Notes: generated by a model from the letters alone, not told the origin. Numbered from the stretch's first letter, positions 19,223 through 28,683 are shown. The stretch: 64,000 bases of DNA from Prevotella sp. oral taxon 376 (GCF_003043945.1 NZ_PYXG01000002.1:527501-591500); one strand, 5' to 3'. Program-made: numbers and translations.

Positions 19223-21058
19223 ATGAAACCAAGAATTCTCTTCGCGCTTTTCGCCAGCCTCCTTGCCCTCTCCTCGATGGCAAAAGAGGTGGTATGGTTC
19301 AATGGCCGCCAAGGTGTCTCCTACCAGTTTTACGGCAAGAAGTCGCCGGTCATAGACATGGCTCTTGACTTATTCTGCGACGACATGCACCAGCTTACTG
19401 GCAAGCGGGCAGAATCCCAGGACGGAGGAACCATTGAGATTTTCGAACTCGATAAGCTGAAAGATAAGGATTTCATCCAATTACAGAAGCGGAAAATTCC
19501 CATCGAGCGCATCATCGCCAAGAAAGACGCTTTCTATATCGGATGCCAAGGGAAGAATATCATGGTCGTTGGCAGCAATACTTATGGCACGGCTTACGGC
19601 ATACTGGAACTCTCGCGCCTCGCGGGAGTCTCTCCCTGGATAGGGTGGAACGACGCCCGACCTGCACAGAAGCACTATCTTGCCCTGAAAAGCGACTTTT
19701 ACACCGTGCAATGGCCTTCGGTCGAGAAACGCGGATTCTATGTCGACAACGGCAAGTTCGACCGGAAAAGCCTGACGGAACTGCTTCTCCGCCTGCGCGG
19801 AAACACCCTCCTGCATCAGCCCGCAACGGCAAAAGACGGCACAAAAGTGCTGCGATTGCCAGAACGCTGGCTCCCGAGCACACAACCCGGACTCGTCTAT
19901 CGCGAGATGTGGCAGGCCTATCGACATGGCGCAACCCATGAATGGATCATGAGCCTTAACAACCCGAAGGTGGATGCCTATCAGCTTTCGCTCTTCATGG
20001 ACATGGCTTGGAACATCAACCGCGTCAGCGAATCGAATATCCAGTCGCACTATGGCGAGTGGCTTGCGGCCATGTTCGGGGAGCATGCAGCCGCTCGATT
20101 ACTACCCGTGATGACCGAATATTACCACTTGGTGGGCATCCGCAAGCCGGAACAGATGAATGTGGAATTTGCCGCCGATGCCTTCGGCAACGAGCTTGAA
20201 CGCTACATCGACAACTACAAGGATGTAGCCTCCGCGCTCACGCCGGTAGAAAAACTCATCCCGGAATACCTGCAGGACGCATACTTCGCGACTATAAAAT
20301 ATCCCGTATATGCGGCATGGGCCATGGCAACCAAGCAACTACAGGCCTTGGAGGCACGACATATCGGGCGACCGGAGTCATTCCTGCACGACTCGGAAGC
20401 ACTGCAGTCGGCCGTGCGCAGCTGGAAAGCCCATGGAGAAATCCTGCAGCTCACCTCTTATTATAATGACAATTTGGCCCGGGGAAAATGGAAAGGCACA
20501 CTCGACATCAATGATAATCCACTGATTCTCGGTGAGCCGCGGTTTCCCGGAAAGATAACCAAAAAGGAGATAGAAGAACATGGAAGGCCCGACCCCATCC
20601 ACTTCAGTCTCGACACCGACAATGCCCTCGTCAAGAACGCGGCGGACTATCGAAAGGCCTCTCAAGGCTCAAAGGCCATCCAGATGTTAGGACACAGCAT
20701 GAAAACCATTGCCATTCCACAAGGTGAAAGCCTCTCTTTCTCGTTCTATTCTGAGTGGGAAGCCGACGCAGTCATCCGGATTGCGGTCATTCCTACATCT
20801 GGCGACCGGAGGTTCTATGTCAATGTGGATGGAAATATCTATGATTTTACCGGCACGACAGACCCGAAATCTGCTCAAGGAATTGCCGATACCGAGCGTG
20901 GGCAAGCGGTGAGAAACCTGAAAGTACACCTTACGCGCAACAGCCACAGCATCGATATTCAGGCCGTAGGGGATGATGTGGTCGTCGATCAGGTCATGAT
21001 TGATTATAATCCTTACCGGATATTCTATATGTTCCCGATAGCTCCTGCCTTGCATTAG
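19223..21058 (+). CDS. GH115-like secreted protein, lacking much of the catalytic domain
   Basis: 611 residues with signal peptide MKPRILFALFASLLALSSMA. The N-terminal part matches GH115 alpha-glucuronidases (GSNTYGTAYGILELSRLAGV, SPWIGWNDARP, PSVEKRGFYVDNG, LLLRLRGNTLL). The later part also matches (WQAYRHGATHEWIMSLNN, LSLFMDMAWN, YYHLVGIRKPEQM), with a C-terminal beta domain. Between LRLRGNTLL and LVYREMWQAYRHGA only about 35 residues are present, where full-length GH115 enzymes of about 850 residues carry some 250 more. Those include most of the barrel and its catalytic region. The frame is intact, so it may be a real short subfamily or an in-frame deletion product. Enzymatic activity is doubtful. 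Confidence 0.72.
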   Translation: MKPRILFALFASLLALSSMAKEVVWFNGRQGVSYQFYGKKSPVIDMALDLFCDDMHQLTGKRAESQDGGTIEIFELDKLKDKDFIQLQKRKIPIERIIAKKDAFYIGCQGKNIMVVGSNTYGTAYGILELSRLAGVSPWIGWNDARPAQKHYLALKSDFYTVQWPSVEKRGFYVDNGKFDRKSLTELLLRLRGNTLLHQPATAKDGTKVLRLPERWLPSTQPGLVYREMWQAYRHGATHEWIMSLNNPKVDAYQLSLFMDMAWNINRVSESNIQSHYGEWLAAMFGEHAAARLLPVMTEYYHLVGIRKPEQMNVEFAADAFGNELERYIDNYKDVASALTPVEKLIPEYLQDAYFATIKYPVYAAWAMATKQLQALEARHIGRPESFLHDSEALQSAVRSWKAHGEILQLTSYYNDNLARGKWKGTLDINDNPLILGEPRFPGKITKKEIEEHGRPDPIHFSLDTDNALVKNAADYRKASQGSKAIQMLGHSMKTIAIPQGESLSFSFYSEWEADAVIRIAVIPTSGDRRFYVNVDGNIYDFTGTTDPKSAQGIADTERGQAVRNLKVHLTRNSHSIDIQAVGDDVVVDQVMIDYNPYRIFYMFPIAPALH

Positions 21059-21076
21059 GCACGGGGGCCGAGGCTC

Positions 21077-21847
21077 TCACTTTGCCGTCTCCAGGCCGGA
21101 ACGCTTGTCGCGACGATAGCTGCGGTAGTCGTCCACGGGGATCTCCACATCCGGCTCCATGAGGTCGCCTTGTCTCGGCAGACGGAATTTCTGGTATTTG
21201 ATATTCAGTCCCCTTTCTATCCACATCGACTCATAATAGGTCCGGATGCCAAGGATTTTACTTGTCTCCCCGTCGATTCCCTCCGTATGATAAAGATCTT
21301 CTGTTCGGAAGAGTAGCGGCAAGTGATTTCCGTCCACTACATGGGCTGTGTAAGTAAAGAGGAAATTCGAGTCGGTCTTCAGATGGACGATACCTCCGTC
21401 GACGAGAAAGTTGCGGTAACGGTTCAGAAAGAAGGTGCTCGTTAGGCGTTTACGCACGTTTTTCATCTGCGGATCGGAGAATGTAAGCCATATTTCCTGC
21501 ACCTCGTCCTCCGCGAAGAAGCGGTCTATCACCTCGATATTGGTACGCAGGAAGGCCACATTCTGCAGGTTTTCCTCCAATGCCATCTTGGCACCCGTCC
21601 ACATACGGGCACCCTTGATGTCGACTCCTATAAAGTTTAGGTCGGGAAAAAGCTTGGCCAAACCTACCGTATATTCTCCCTTCCCACATCCCAATTCCAA
21701 TATAATGGGGTTTGCATTCTTGAAATATTGCTCGCCCCAATGCCCTTTCATTGCGAACGGAATCTGGCTGACTACAGAAAAGGGAGCCTGGAAGACATTC
21801 CCGAATGTCTCCATATCAGCAAACTTGGCCAACTTTCCTTTACTCAT
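21077..21847 (-). CDS. trmB: tRNA (guanine-N7-)-methyltransferase
   Basis: 256 residues of the TrmB class I SAM methyltransferase fold. The SAM motif is [16 protein letters not shown], motif [13 protein letters not shown], and the catalytic region [15 protein letters not shown] replaces the more usual DPWPKKRHHKRR. The C-terminal [11 protein letters not shown] matches the family. It methylates G46 in the tRNA variable loop. It is the last gene of a minus-strand run, 6 bases after ilvE. Confidence 0.93.
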   Translation of the reverse strand: MSKGKLAKFADMETFGNVFQAPFSVVSQIPFAMKGHWGEQYFKNANPIILELGCGKGEYTVGLAKLFPDLNFIGVDIKGARMWTGAKMALEENLQNVAFLRTNIEVIDRFFAEDEVQEIWLTFSDPQMKNVRKRLTSTFFLNRYRNFLVDGGIVHLKTDSNFLFTYTAHVVDGNHLPLLFRTEDLYHTEGIDGETSKILGIRTYYESMWIERGLNIKYQKFRLPRQGDLMEPDVEIPVDDYRSYRRDKRSGLETAK

Positions 21848-21853
21848 AAAACA

Positions 21854-22870
21854 TCATTCAACCACTACGGTTGTCCATCCATGCTTGTCCTCAATGATTC
21901 CATATTGGATTCCACGAAGGGTATCATACAGCTTCTTGGACCATGGTCCCGGCTCCTTTCCATATTCAATATGGGCGCCGGTATCAAGGTCGTCGATGTA
22001 AGATATCGGCGAGATGACGGCCGCCGTGCCACAGGCGCCCGCCTCCTCAAATGTCTCCAGCTCATCATAAGGTATCTGCCGCCGCTCCACTTTCATGCCC
22101 AAGTCCTCGGCAACCTGCATCAGACTCTTGTTGGTAATACTTGGAAGGATGGAAGAAGACTTCGGCGTAATATATGTGTTGTTCTTGATACCAAAGAAGT
22201 TTGCCGCCCCGCATTCATCCATATATTTTTTTTCTTTCGCGTCAAGATAAAATTCTGACGCATATCCCTTTGCCGCCGCCAGGTTGTGCGCATACAGGGA
22301 GGCCGCGTAATTGCCGCCCACCTTATAGCTACCGGTACCCAACGGGGCGGAACGGTCATAGTTATGGACGATGGCGTAAGGGTTAGCCTGGAAGCCGCCC
22401 TTGAAGTAAGGACCCACGGGAGTTACGAAGATGACGAACATATAGTCGCGGGCAGCATGAACCCCAACCTGCGGCGTGATGCCTATCAGCAAAGGGCGGA
22501 TGTATAAAGTAGAGCCACTCTCATAGGTGGGAACCCATTCCTGATTGAGGCGAACCACCTTCTTCACCATCTCCTCGAATCTTTCCGTCGGAAGTTCAGG
22601 CATTACGATATAGCGGCAAGTGCTCTGCAGGCGCTTCGCATTCTCGTCCATGCGAAAGACGCGAACCTTCCCGTCTGGGCAACGATAGGCCTTCAGCCCC
22701 TCAAAAGCTTCCTGCCCGTAATGCAGGCAAGACGCCGCTATTGAAATGTTGAATGTGTCTTCTGAACAGATTTCTATCTCGCCCCACTTTCCGTCGTGGT
22801 AATAGCAGCGCACATTATAGTCCGTCTTCATATACCCGAACGACAAGCTTTCCCAATCGATACCCTTCAT
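21854..22870 (-). CDS. ilvE: Branched-chain amino acid aminotransferase
   Basis: 338 residues from ATG 22870 (MKGIDWESLSFGYMKTDYNV); a longer frame from 22954 reads non-conserved sequence. It is a PLP fold-type IV enzyme: SCLHYGQEAFEGLKAYR, YIRPLLIGI, the Schiff-base lysine in GSYKVGGNYAAS, the phosphate-binding region FGIKNNTYITP, and EAGACGTAAVISPI near the end. It transfers amino groups between glutamate and branched-chain keto acids. Confidence 0.95.
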   Translation of the reverse strand: MKGIDWESLSFGYMKTDYNVRCYYHDGKWGEIEICSEDTFNISIAASCLHYGQEAFEGLKAYRCPDGKVRVFRMDENAKRLQSTCRYIVMPELPTERFEEMVKKVVRLNQEWVPTYESGSTLYIRPLLIGITPQVGVHAARDYMFVIFVTPVGPYFKGGFQANPYAIVHNYDRSAPLGTGSYKVGGNYAASLYAHNLAAAKGYASEFYLDAKEKKYMDECGAANFFGIKNNTYITPKSSSILPSITNKSLMQVAEDLGMKVERRQIPYDELETFEEAGACGTAAVISPISYIDDLDTGAHIEYGKEPGPWSKKLYDTLRGIQYGIIEDKHGWTTVVVE

Positions 22871-22950
22871 TGCTTTCTGATTTAAAAGTGATACTCTGCC
22901 ACAAAAATAATAATAATTCCACACTTCAGCAAATATTCCCCCAAGAAAAC

Positions 22951-23142
22951 TCACTTCCCTTCCAGCGCTTTCTTGATTTCCGCGTCTGTCTTTGTAAGTT
23001 TGTCTTTACAAAGCTTTATCAGTTTCTGAGCCGCTTTGAGTTTTTCCGTGAGATCGTCGATATCAAGCTCGTCGTTCTCCATCTGCCCCACGATTTCCTC
23101 AAGCTGCCTGACAGCCTCTTCATATTTGATTTCCTTCGCCAT
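22951..23142 (-). CDS. xseB: Exodeoxyribonuclease VII small subunit
   Basis: 63 residues forming the short two-helix XseB fold: KYEEAVRQLEEIVGQMENDE, then LKAAQKLIKLCKDKL and the family-typical ending ALEGK. It pairs with XseA to form the ssDNA exonuclease. It starts 5 bases after the xseA stop. Confidence 0.95.
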   Translation of the reverse strand: MAKEIKYEEAVRQLEEIVGQMENDELDIDDLTEKLKAAQKLIKLCKDKLTKTDAEIKKALEGK

Positions 23143-23147
23143 ACTAT

Positions 23148-24443
23148 TTATTTTATTATTGACTTTATCATGCCATTCGCCACCCGGGTCTCTATCTCAT
23201 CGCCGCTACTCAGGCATTTTACATCCTTTACGGGGCGCCCGTTGTAAAGGGTGATGGAATATCCTCTTCTCAACATCAGCCTGGGATCCATCAGGCGGAG
23301 CTTTTCCTCAAGGAGTATGATTTGCTGCCTCCTTTTCTCCAAGAGGCGTCCGACAAGCGTGCTGACAGACACTTCCCGTGCGCTAATCCGCCATCCCTGA
23401 CTTTCCAGTTTGCCCTGAGCCTTTGAAACGAAGTTCCTCATGAGGATATCCAGGCGCGATTCCTGCCGCATCCTGAAAAGGCGGAACAGGGCAGGGATTT
23501 TCTCTGCCAGATGAGACAACCGCATGCGTTTATGTTCCATCCGCCTACTCACGAGATCCAACAAGACATCCTGCGCCCCCGTTATGCGTGCATAGACCCT
23601 TGCGAGATGGTCGATAAGGAAGGCTGCCGCGGCGGTCGGGGTCTTCACCCGGGTATTCGAAATCATGTCGAGGACACTCTCATCACGCTCATGCCCGATA
23701 CCCGTTATAATCGGCAAAGGGAAGTTGGCTACATTCTCGGCGAGGCTGAGCGTGTCGAAACCCGACATATCCGCCGTGGCTCCCCCTCCCCTTATGATCA
23801 CCACGACATCATAGTCCTCAACTCTTTCATTGATAGCATTGAGGGCGGAAATCACACTCTGCTCCACCTGCTCACCCTGCATGACGGCCGGGAAAAGCGT
23901 AGGATGGAACACAAAGCCATACTCATTGTTGTCCAACTGGCTGCAGAAATCGCCATAGCCTGCCGCCGTCTCGCTCGATATCACGGCTATACGCTGGGCA
24001 AAAAGGGGTATTACCAGTTCCTTTTGCAAGTCAAACACTCCTTCCTCCTGCAGTTGCCGGATAATTTCCTGACGCCTCCTCGCCATGTCTCCAAGCGTGA
24101 ATGTAGGGTCAATATCCGATATATTATACGAGAACCCGAATGCCTCATGGAAGGTGGCCTTCACTTTCAGCAAGACCTTCAAGCCGGCATGCAGGGGCTG
24201 TCCGGTTACGCTCTCGAAGTGAGAACGCACATACTGCCATCTCGTTTTCCAGCAGATGGCCCGGGCTTTGGCTATCGGGGTCTTGCTGGACTCATCCTTC
24301 TGGATAAGCTCCATATAGCAGTGGCCCCTGTCGTTTACATCCGAAAGTTCGGCCTCCACCCAATATTCATCGGGCATAGAGACCTCTATCGTCTCGCGAA
24401 CGAGCTCATTGAGTTCATAAAGAGTCAGGGAATGCTGCTTCAT
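23148..24443 (-). CDS. xseA: Exodeoxyribonuclease VII large subunit
   Basis: 431 residues. There is an N-terminal OB-fold (LSDVNDRGHCYMELIQKD), then the catalytic domain with VISSETAAGYGDF, FHPTLFPAVMQGEQ, VVVIIRGGGATADM, PIITGIGHERDESVLD, and the closing YSITLYNGRPVKD. The long coiled helix around 300-360 is where the small subunits bind. It lies between the protease gene (6 bases) and xseB in one minus-strand operon. Confidence 0.96.
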   Translation of the reverse strand: MKQHSLTLYELNELVRETIEVSMPDEYWVEAELSDVNDRGHCYMELIQKDESSKTPIAKARAICWKTRWQYVRSHFESVTGQPLHAGLKVLLKVKATFHEAFGFSYNISDIDPTFTLGDMARRRQEIIRQLQEEGVFDLQKELVIPLFAQRIAVISSETAAGYGDFCSQLDNNEYGFVFHPTLFPAVMQGEQVEQSVISALNAINERVEDYDVVVIIRGGGATADMSGFDTLSLAENVANFPLPIITGIGHERDESVLDMISNTRVKTPTAAAAFLIDHLARVYARITGAQDVLLDLVSRRMEHKRMRLSHLAEKIPALFRLFRMRQESRLDILMRNFVSKAQGKLESQGWRISAREVSVSTLVGRLLEKRRQQIILLEEKLRLMDPRLMLRRGYSITLYNGRPVKDVKCLSSGDEIETRVANGMIKSIIK

Positions 24444-24449
24444 GTAAAT

Positions 24450-25823
24450 TTATTTTCCCATCTGATAAGCCTTCCAGAAATCCGGGATTCCATATCCGAA
24501 CACATTGTCGGGGATGCTCGCACGATCGCCGCTCGCCCCTACCAGTCCGATGATTTCCCTTGCTGTCTTCCCGGGAAGCGCCTGCCATAGACAGGCGACC
24601 ATACCGCAACAGATCGGGGAGGCAAAGGATGTGCCGTTCGCCGTAGAGTTGACGCCTCGCCCATTGAATACCCGGGCTGTCCCGCCAAGGGCCATTACAT
24701 CGGGCTTCACCCGTCCGTCCTGCGACGGGCCGAGAGAGCTGAAGTTGGTGTTAACCCCTTTCGCGTTGACGGCACCCACCGTCAAGACATTCTCCGCATC
24801 GCCGGGAGGCGTGATTTTCTTCCACGGCTCATCGCCGGAATTTCCCGCACTGCAAACCAGAATCATACCCTTGTCGGCAAGCATAGACGCCGTCCGGGAG
24901 ATCAAAGTGCTCTTGCCGTCGAGCTCGGAATACCTGAAATTGGTGCTCTTGTCATCAAACTGGGCATAGCCCAGCGAACTGTTGATGACATCCACCCCCT
25001 CGCAGTCCGCATATTCAGCGGCCATCGCCCAGCTGTCTTCTTCCGACAGGCTCTCCGTCGGACCGTATTCCGAACGCAAGAGCATATAGTGAGCCTCGGG
25101 AGCCGTGCCCACATAGCGGAACGAATCGACGACTGCCATGCAGGAAAGCACCATCGTACCATGGTCAAGCAGGTGGTAAATATCCGACTTATAAGGATAT
25201 ACGAAGTCGTGCGTGCTCACAATCACGACATCCTTGAACGCCGGGATGATGTCTACATTCATGTAGCCGCCGTCGATAACGCCTATGAGCATGCCTTTCC
25301 CCCGAAAGCCCGCTTCATGCAATTTCCGGCCGTTGAGCTGCTCGATCTGCCTCGTCGCCTTGCCGTAAGGTTTCCCGGGAATGGCCTCCGTGGTATCGCT
25401 CTTCAGAGGAAAGACCCTCTGACGGGAGATGGAGTCGGGCGAATGGAACACGCACCTCACGCCCGTTACGAACGGAAAAGCCGCCAATCCACCGGCATTC
25501 AGCGAGTCTGTGAGCTTCACCAAGGCCGTATTGTTCCATTTGCTCCCGCCGACAACCTCGAATCCTGCCGCGTTCAGCTCGTCAAGATATTTCTGGGACA
25601 AAGGCAGGTCGGTGGAATCGGTCTTCAGGCCTTGCCTTTCACGCCGTCGCAACGACCGCTCCGACAGGAACTTCTCGGGATGTTTCAGAGAGTATTTCGT
25701 GCCTTTCTTATCCCTCAGCTGCACACGGAAAAGATAGGTCTTGCCGCCGGGGAAAGCTATTTTCTGGGCCCGCGCGGGATTGCAAAGCAACAAAAGCACC
25801 AGTATATAAAGTATTTTTCTCAT
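24450..25823 (-). CDS. Secreted subtilisin-like (S8) serine protease
   Basis: 457 residues from ATG 25823 with signal peptide MRKILYILVLLLLCNPARA. All three catalytic motifs are present: Asp in MLIGVIDGGYMNVD, His in LLDHGTMVLSC, Ser in NGTSFASPICCGM; the oxyanion Asn is in CSAGNSGDEPW. The N-terminal 100 residues or so (YLFRVQLRDKKGTKYSLKHP, LSERSLRRRERQG) are typical of the Bacteroidota S8 subgroup. No C-terminal sorting domain is visible. It heads the protease-xseA-xseB-ilvE-trmB run. Confidence 0.93.
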   Translation of the reverse strand: MRKILYILVLLLLCNPARAQKIAFPGGKTYLFRVQLRDKKGTKYSLKHPEKFLSERSLRRRERQGLKTDSTDLPLSQKYLDELNAAGFEVVGGSKWNNTALVKLTDSLNAGGLAAFPFVTGVRCVFHSPDSISRQRVFPLKSDTTEAIPGKPYGKATRQIEQLNGRKLHEAGFRGKGMLIGVIDGGYMNVDIIPAFKDVVIVSTHDFVYPYKSDIYHLLDHGTMVLSCMAVVDSFRYVGTAPEAHYMLLRSEYGPTESLSEEDSWAMAAEYADCEGVDVINSSLGYAQFDDKSTNFRYSELDGKSTLISRTASMLADKGMILVCSAGNSGDEPWKKITPPGDAENVLTVGAVNAKGVNTNFSSLGPSQDGRVKPDVMALGGTARVFNGRGVNSTANGTSFASPICCGMVACLWQALPGKTAREIIGLVGASGDRASIPDNVFGYGIPDFWKAYQMGK

Positions 25824-25847
25824 AATCTTGGCTCCTAAACCGTATTG

Positions 25848-25879
25848 CAAAAGTAGTGCTATTTTCGCTAAATTCCAAA
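25848..25879 (-). promoter_or_regulatory. Promoter of the protease-xse-ilvE-trmB operon
   Basis: Minus-strand TTTG (25876-25879), a 20-base spacer and TACTTTTG (25848-25855). This is an exact consensus match, about 25 bases before ATG 25823, and it fixes that ATG as the start. Confidence 0.8.
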
Positions 25880-25897
25880 TTTTACACCTTATTTATA

Positions 25898-25927
25898 TTG
25901 TGGTCTCTCAGTTTTTTGCTATCTTTG
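25898..25927 (+). promoter_or_regulatory. Promoter of the MATE gene
   Basis: TTG (25898-25900), a 19-base spacer and TATCTTTG (25920-25927), 20 bases before ATG 25948. It excludes the longer reading frame that begins upstream at 25828. Confidence 0.75.
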
Positions 25928-25947
25928 CATCATACAAAATCGATCCA

Positions 25948-27333
25948 ATGGACAACAAGAAAGCGACGCTGGAGCTGGGCAGCAAGCCCGTCGGGCAACT
26001 GTTGTGGCAGTATGCCCTTCCGGCCATCATCGCTATGACCGCCTCTTCTCTGTACAATATAATCGACAGAATCTTCATCGGGCAGGTGGTAGGGCCGCTG
26101 GCAATCTCGGGGCTCGCCATCACCTTTCCCTTCATGAACCTCTCCGGAGCCTTCGGGGCAGCGGTGGGCGTGGGAGCCTCGACGGTCATTTCCGTGAAGT
26201 TAGGCCAGAAAGACTACGACACGGCAGAAAACCTGCTGGGAAACACGGTAACCTTGAACCTCATCGTCGGCTTTCTTTTCGCCGTCGTCTGCCTGATTTT
26301 CCTCGACCCCATACTCCGTTTCTTCGGAGCGAGCGATGCCACCCTGCCCTATGCCCGCGACTTCATGCAGGTGATTCTGGCCGGAAACATGGTTACGCAC
26401 ATGTACTTCGGCATGAATGCCGTGCTCCGCGCAGCCTCCAAGCCCAGGCAGGCCATGTATGCCACGATATTCACCGTGGCGATGAACATCCTGCTCGACA
26501 TCATCTTCATATGGTGGTGGCACTGGGGAATACGGGGCGCTGCCTTTGCCACCATGCTCTCGCAGACCCTCGCACTGATATATCAGATGAGGCTTTTCTC
26601 CGACAAGAAAGAGCTTCTGCACCTGAAAAGGGGCATCTACAGACTGAAAGCCGACCTTGTGAAGAACATTGTCGGCATCGGCATCTCCCCGTTTCTGATG
26701 AACGCCTGCGCCTGCATCATCGTCATCTTCATGAACAACCAGCTCGTCAGCTATGGCGGCGACCTGAGCGTAGGAGCCTATGGCATCTCAAACGGAGTGG
26801 CCACTGTATTCATCATGGTCGTCATCGGGCTGAACCAAGGCATGCAGCCCATTGCCGGATACAACTACGGCAGTCTGCAGATCGACCGCCTGCTGCATGT
26901 ACTGAAACTGTCCATCCTTGCGGCGACAGCCATCATGACCACGGGCTGGGCCATCGGGATGCTCATCCCCGACCTGCTGGCACGCATGTTCACGACCGAC
27001 GCCACGCTCATCGAAATGTCCATCAAGGCCATCCGCATCAATATGCTTCTCTTCCCGGTAATAGGCAGCCAGATGGTGATAACCAACTTTTTCCAGTGCA
27101 TAGGGAAAGTGAAAATCAGCATTTTCCTCTCTCTTTCAAGGCAGCTGCTCTTCCTCCTGCCCTGCCTGCTGATACTTCCCCGCTTCTGGGACATCGACGG
27201 CGTGTGGTATTCCCTGCCCGTATCAGACGGTACGGCAGCGGTGGTGGCCCTCGCGATCATGACTATCTATATGAGAAAATTCAACAAACAATATAAAGAA
27301 ACGCAACATGGAGCAACAGAAGATAATCATTAA
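25948..27333 (+). CDS. MATE-family efflux transporter
   Basis: 461 residues from ATG 25948 (MDNKKATLELGSKPVGQLLWQYALP), with the twelve-helix MATE pattern in two homologous halves. The NorM-type signature is seen in PAIIAMTASSLYNIIDRIFIG and in FGAAVGVGASTVISVKLGQ, with the matching half near ISNGVATVFIMVVIGLNQGM QPIAGYNYG. It should be an inner-membrane cation-coupled drug or metabolite exporter. The stop overlaps the next gene by 26 bases, so the two are coupled. Confidence 0.93.
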   Translation: MDNKKATLELGSKPVGQLLWQYALPAIIAMTASSLYNIIDRIFIGQVVGPLAISGLAITFPFMNLSGAFGAAVGVGASTVISVKLGQKDYDTAENLLGNTVTLNLIVGFLFAVVCLIFLDPILRFFGASDATLPYARDFMQVILAGNMVTHMYFGMNAVLRAASKPRQAMYATIFTVAMNILLDIIFIWWWHWGIRGAAFATMLSQTLALIYQMRLFSDKKELLHLKRGIYRLKADLVKNIVGIGISPFLMNACACIIVIFMNNQLVSYGGDLSVGAYGISNGVATVFIMVVIGLNQGMQPIAGYNYGSLQIDRLLHVLKLSILAATAIMTTGWAIGMLIPDLLARMFTTDATLIEMSIKAIRINMLLFPVIGSQMVITNFFQCIGKVKISIFLSLSRQLLFLLPCLLILPRFWDIDGVWYSLPVSDGTAAVVALAIMTIYMRKFNKQYKETQHGATEDNH

Positions 27334-27931
27334 CATCGGCCGGCAGATAGGCAGCGGCGGGCGCATCATCGCACAGATGCTGGCCAATGAGTTCCGCGCG
27401 AAACTATACGACAGGGAAATCCTGAATCTCGCCGCCAAGGAAAGCGGGTTCTCGGAAAAGTTCTTTGAACAGAACGATGAAAGGAAAGGCTTCGCGAAGT
27501 CGCTCTTCCACATCCATGTACCCCTGCTCGGAGAAGGCAATTTCTATAAGAACGACTTCTCGCAGGAGAGCCTCTACCAGTTCCAGAGCAATGCCATCAA
27601 GAAGGCGGCGGCCGAAGGCAACTGCGTGTTCGTGGGTCGCACGGCCGACTATGTGCTGCGCGACAACCCCGACAAGACAGACATTTTCATCACTGCCAAC
27701 ATGGAAGACCGCATCCGGAGGGTGGCCGAGCGGCACCAATTCAGCGAGGAAAGAGCCCAAAGATTTATCGTGGACGGCGAAAGCTGTCGCGCCTCTTACT
27801 ACAATTACTATACCGGAAAGCGCTGGGGATGCAGCGAGGGCTACGACCTCTGCGTCAATTCAAGCATACTGGGAGTGGAGGAAACCGGAAAGCTCATTGC
27901 TGATTTTATCAGGAAAAGATTTTACACATAA
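27308..27931 (+). CDS. Cytidylate kinase-like protein
   Basis: 207 residues of the AAA_33/cytidylate-kinase-like family. The nucleotide-binding loop is IIINIGRQIGSGGRIIA, and later motifs are YDREILNLAAKESGF, CVFVGRTADYVLRDNP and RVAERHQFSEERAQ. The C-terminus YDLCVNSSILGVEETG matches the end of the family. The usual Walker A lysine is replaced, as in other members of this group, so the substrate may not be CMP. It overlaps the MATE gene. Confidence 0.8.
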   Translation: MEQQKIIINIGRQIGSGGRIIAQMLANEFRAKLYDREILNLAAKESGFSEKFFEQNDERKGFAKSLFHIHVPLLGEGNFYKNDFSQESLYQFQSNAIKKAAAEGNCVFVGRTADYVLRDNPDKTDIFITANMEDRIRRVAERHQFSEERAQRFIVDGESCRASYYNYYTGKRWGCSEGYDLCVNSSILGVEETGKLIADFIRKRFYT

Positions 27932-27959
27932 ACCTGCAAGCGGCAAACAGGAAAGTAGG

Positions 27960-28035
27960 AAGCCGTTAAAAGGCGAGCTTTTAGCCGTTAAAAGGCCGGC
28001 AGATAACGGTTAAAAGGAAGGCAAAAGGCCGTCTT
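27960..28035. repeat. AAAAGGC/GCAGATAACGG-type intergenic repeat
   Basis: The word AGCCGTTAAAAGGC occurs twice in close succession (27961-27992, partly overlapping), followed by GGCAGATAACGGTTAAAAGG and GGCAAAAGGCCGTCTTTTG. The same words are found in inverted orientation at 11100-11200. It occupies the 147-base gap between the kinase-like gene and the phosphodiesterase gene. Confidence 0.55.
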
Positions 28036-28078
28036 TTGAAATGCGGCTCATAACCAACTGGATATCAAGAGATTAAAA

Positions 28079-28591
28079 ATGACCAAAAAGATAGGAATCA
28101 TCAGCGACACTCACGGATATTGGGATGAAAAATATATACAATATTTAGACTCCTGCGACGAGGTCTGGCATGCGGGCGACATCGGCTCCCTGGAGGTGGC
28201 CGACAAGTTTGAGGCCATGCGGCCGCTATTCCGCGCCGTCCACGGAAACATAGACGGCGAGGACATCCGGCGCCGCTATCCCGAGGTGCTGCGGTTCCGC
28301 TGCGAGGAGGCGGATGTATTGATGAAGCACATCGGCGGCTATCCCGGCAACTACGACCGCTCCATCCGGAGCCGCATCTATGCCTCCCCGCCCGACCTCT
28401 TCATCTCCGGACACTCGCATATACTGAAGGTGAAGTTCGACAAGACGCTCAACCTGCTGCACATCAACCCCGGAGCGGCGGGCATGCAGGGGTGGCACAG
28501 GGAGCGTACGATGGTCCGCCTCACCGTCGAAGGAAAGAAATTCACCGACTGCGAGGTCATCATGCTCGGCGAACACAGCAGCAGAATGTGA
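28079..28591 (+). CDS. YfcE/MJ0936-type metallophosphoesterase
   Basis: 170 residues with the five calcineurin-like metal-binding motifs in order: GIISDTHGYWD, VWHAGDIGS, AVHGNIDGE, MKHIGGYPG (a variant of the GH motif) and LFISGHSHI, ending with LLHINPGAAGM. Such proteins hydrolyse phosphodiesters in the cytosol; the physiological substrate is unknown. It stands alone between a repeat and the nucleotide-sugar genes. Confidence 0.92.
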   Translation: MTKKIGIISDTHGYWDEKYIQYLDSCDEVWHAGDIGSLEVADKFEAMRPLFRAVHGNIDGEDIRRRYPEVLRFRCEEADVLMKHIGGYPGNYDRSIRSRIYASPPDLFISGHSHILKVKFDKTLNLLHINPGAAGMQGWHRERTMVRLTVEGKKFTDCEVIMLGEHSSRM

Positions 28592-28683
28592 TATTACATC
28601 ATCCGCCATGATGTTCGTCGTCAAGAATACGGAATCTGAAGAATAACTTTTAACAACATAATAATCATAAGACTTAGAAGCAT

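Noticed and set aside
23511..24590. A 359-codon frame antisense to xseA
   Set aside because: Explained by xseA on the other strand; no family signal.
26004..27296. A 430-codon plus-strand frame within the MATE gene
   Set aside because: His/Arg/Pro-rich out-of-frame reading of a clear membrane protein gene.
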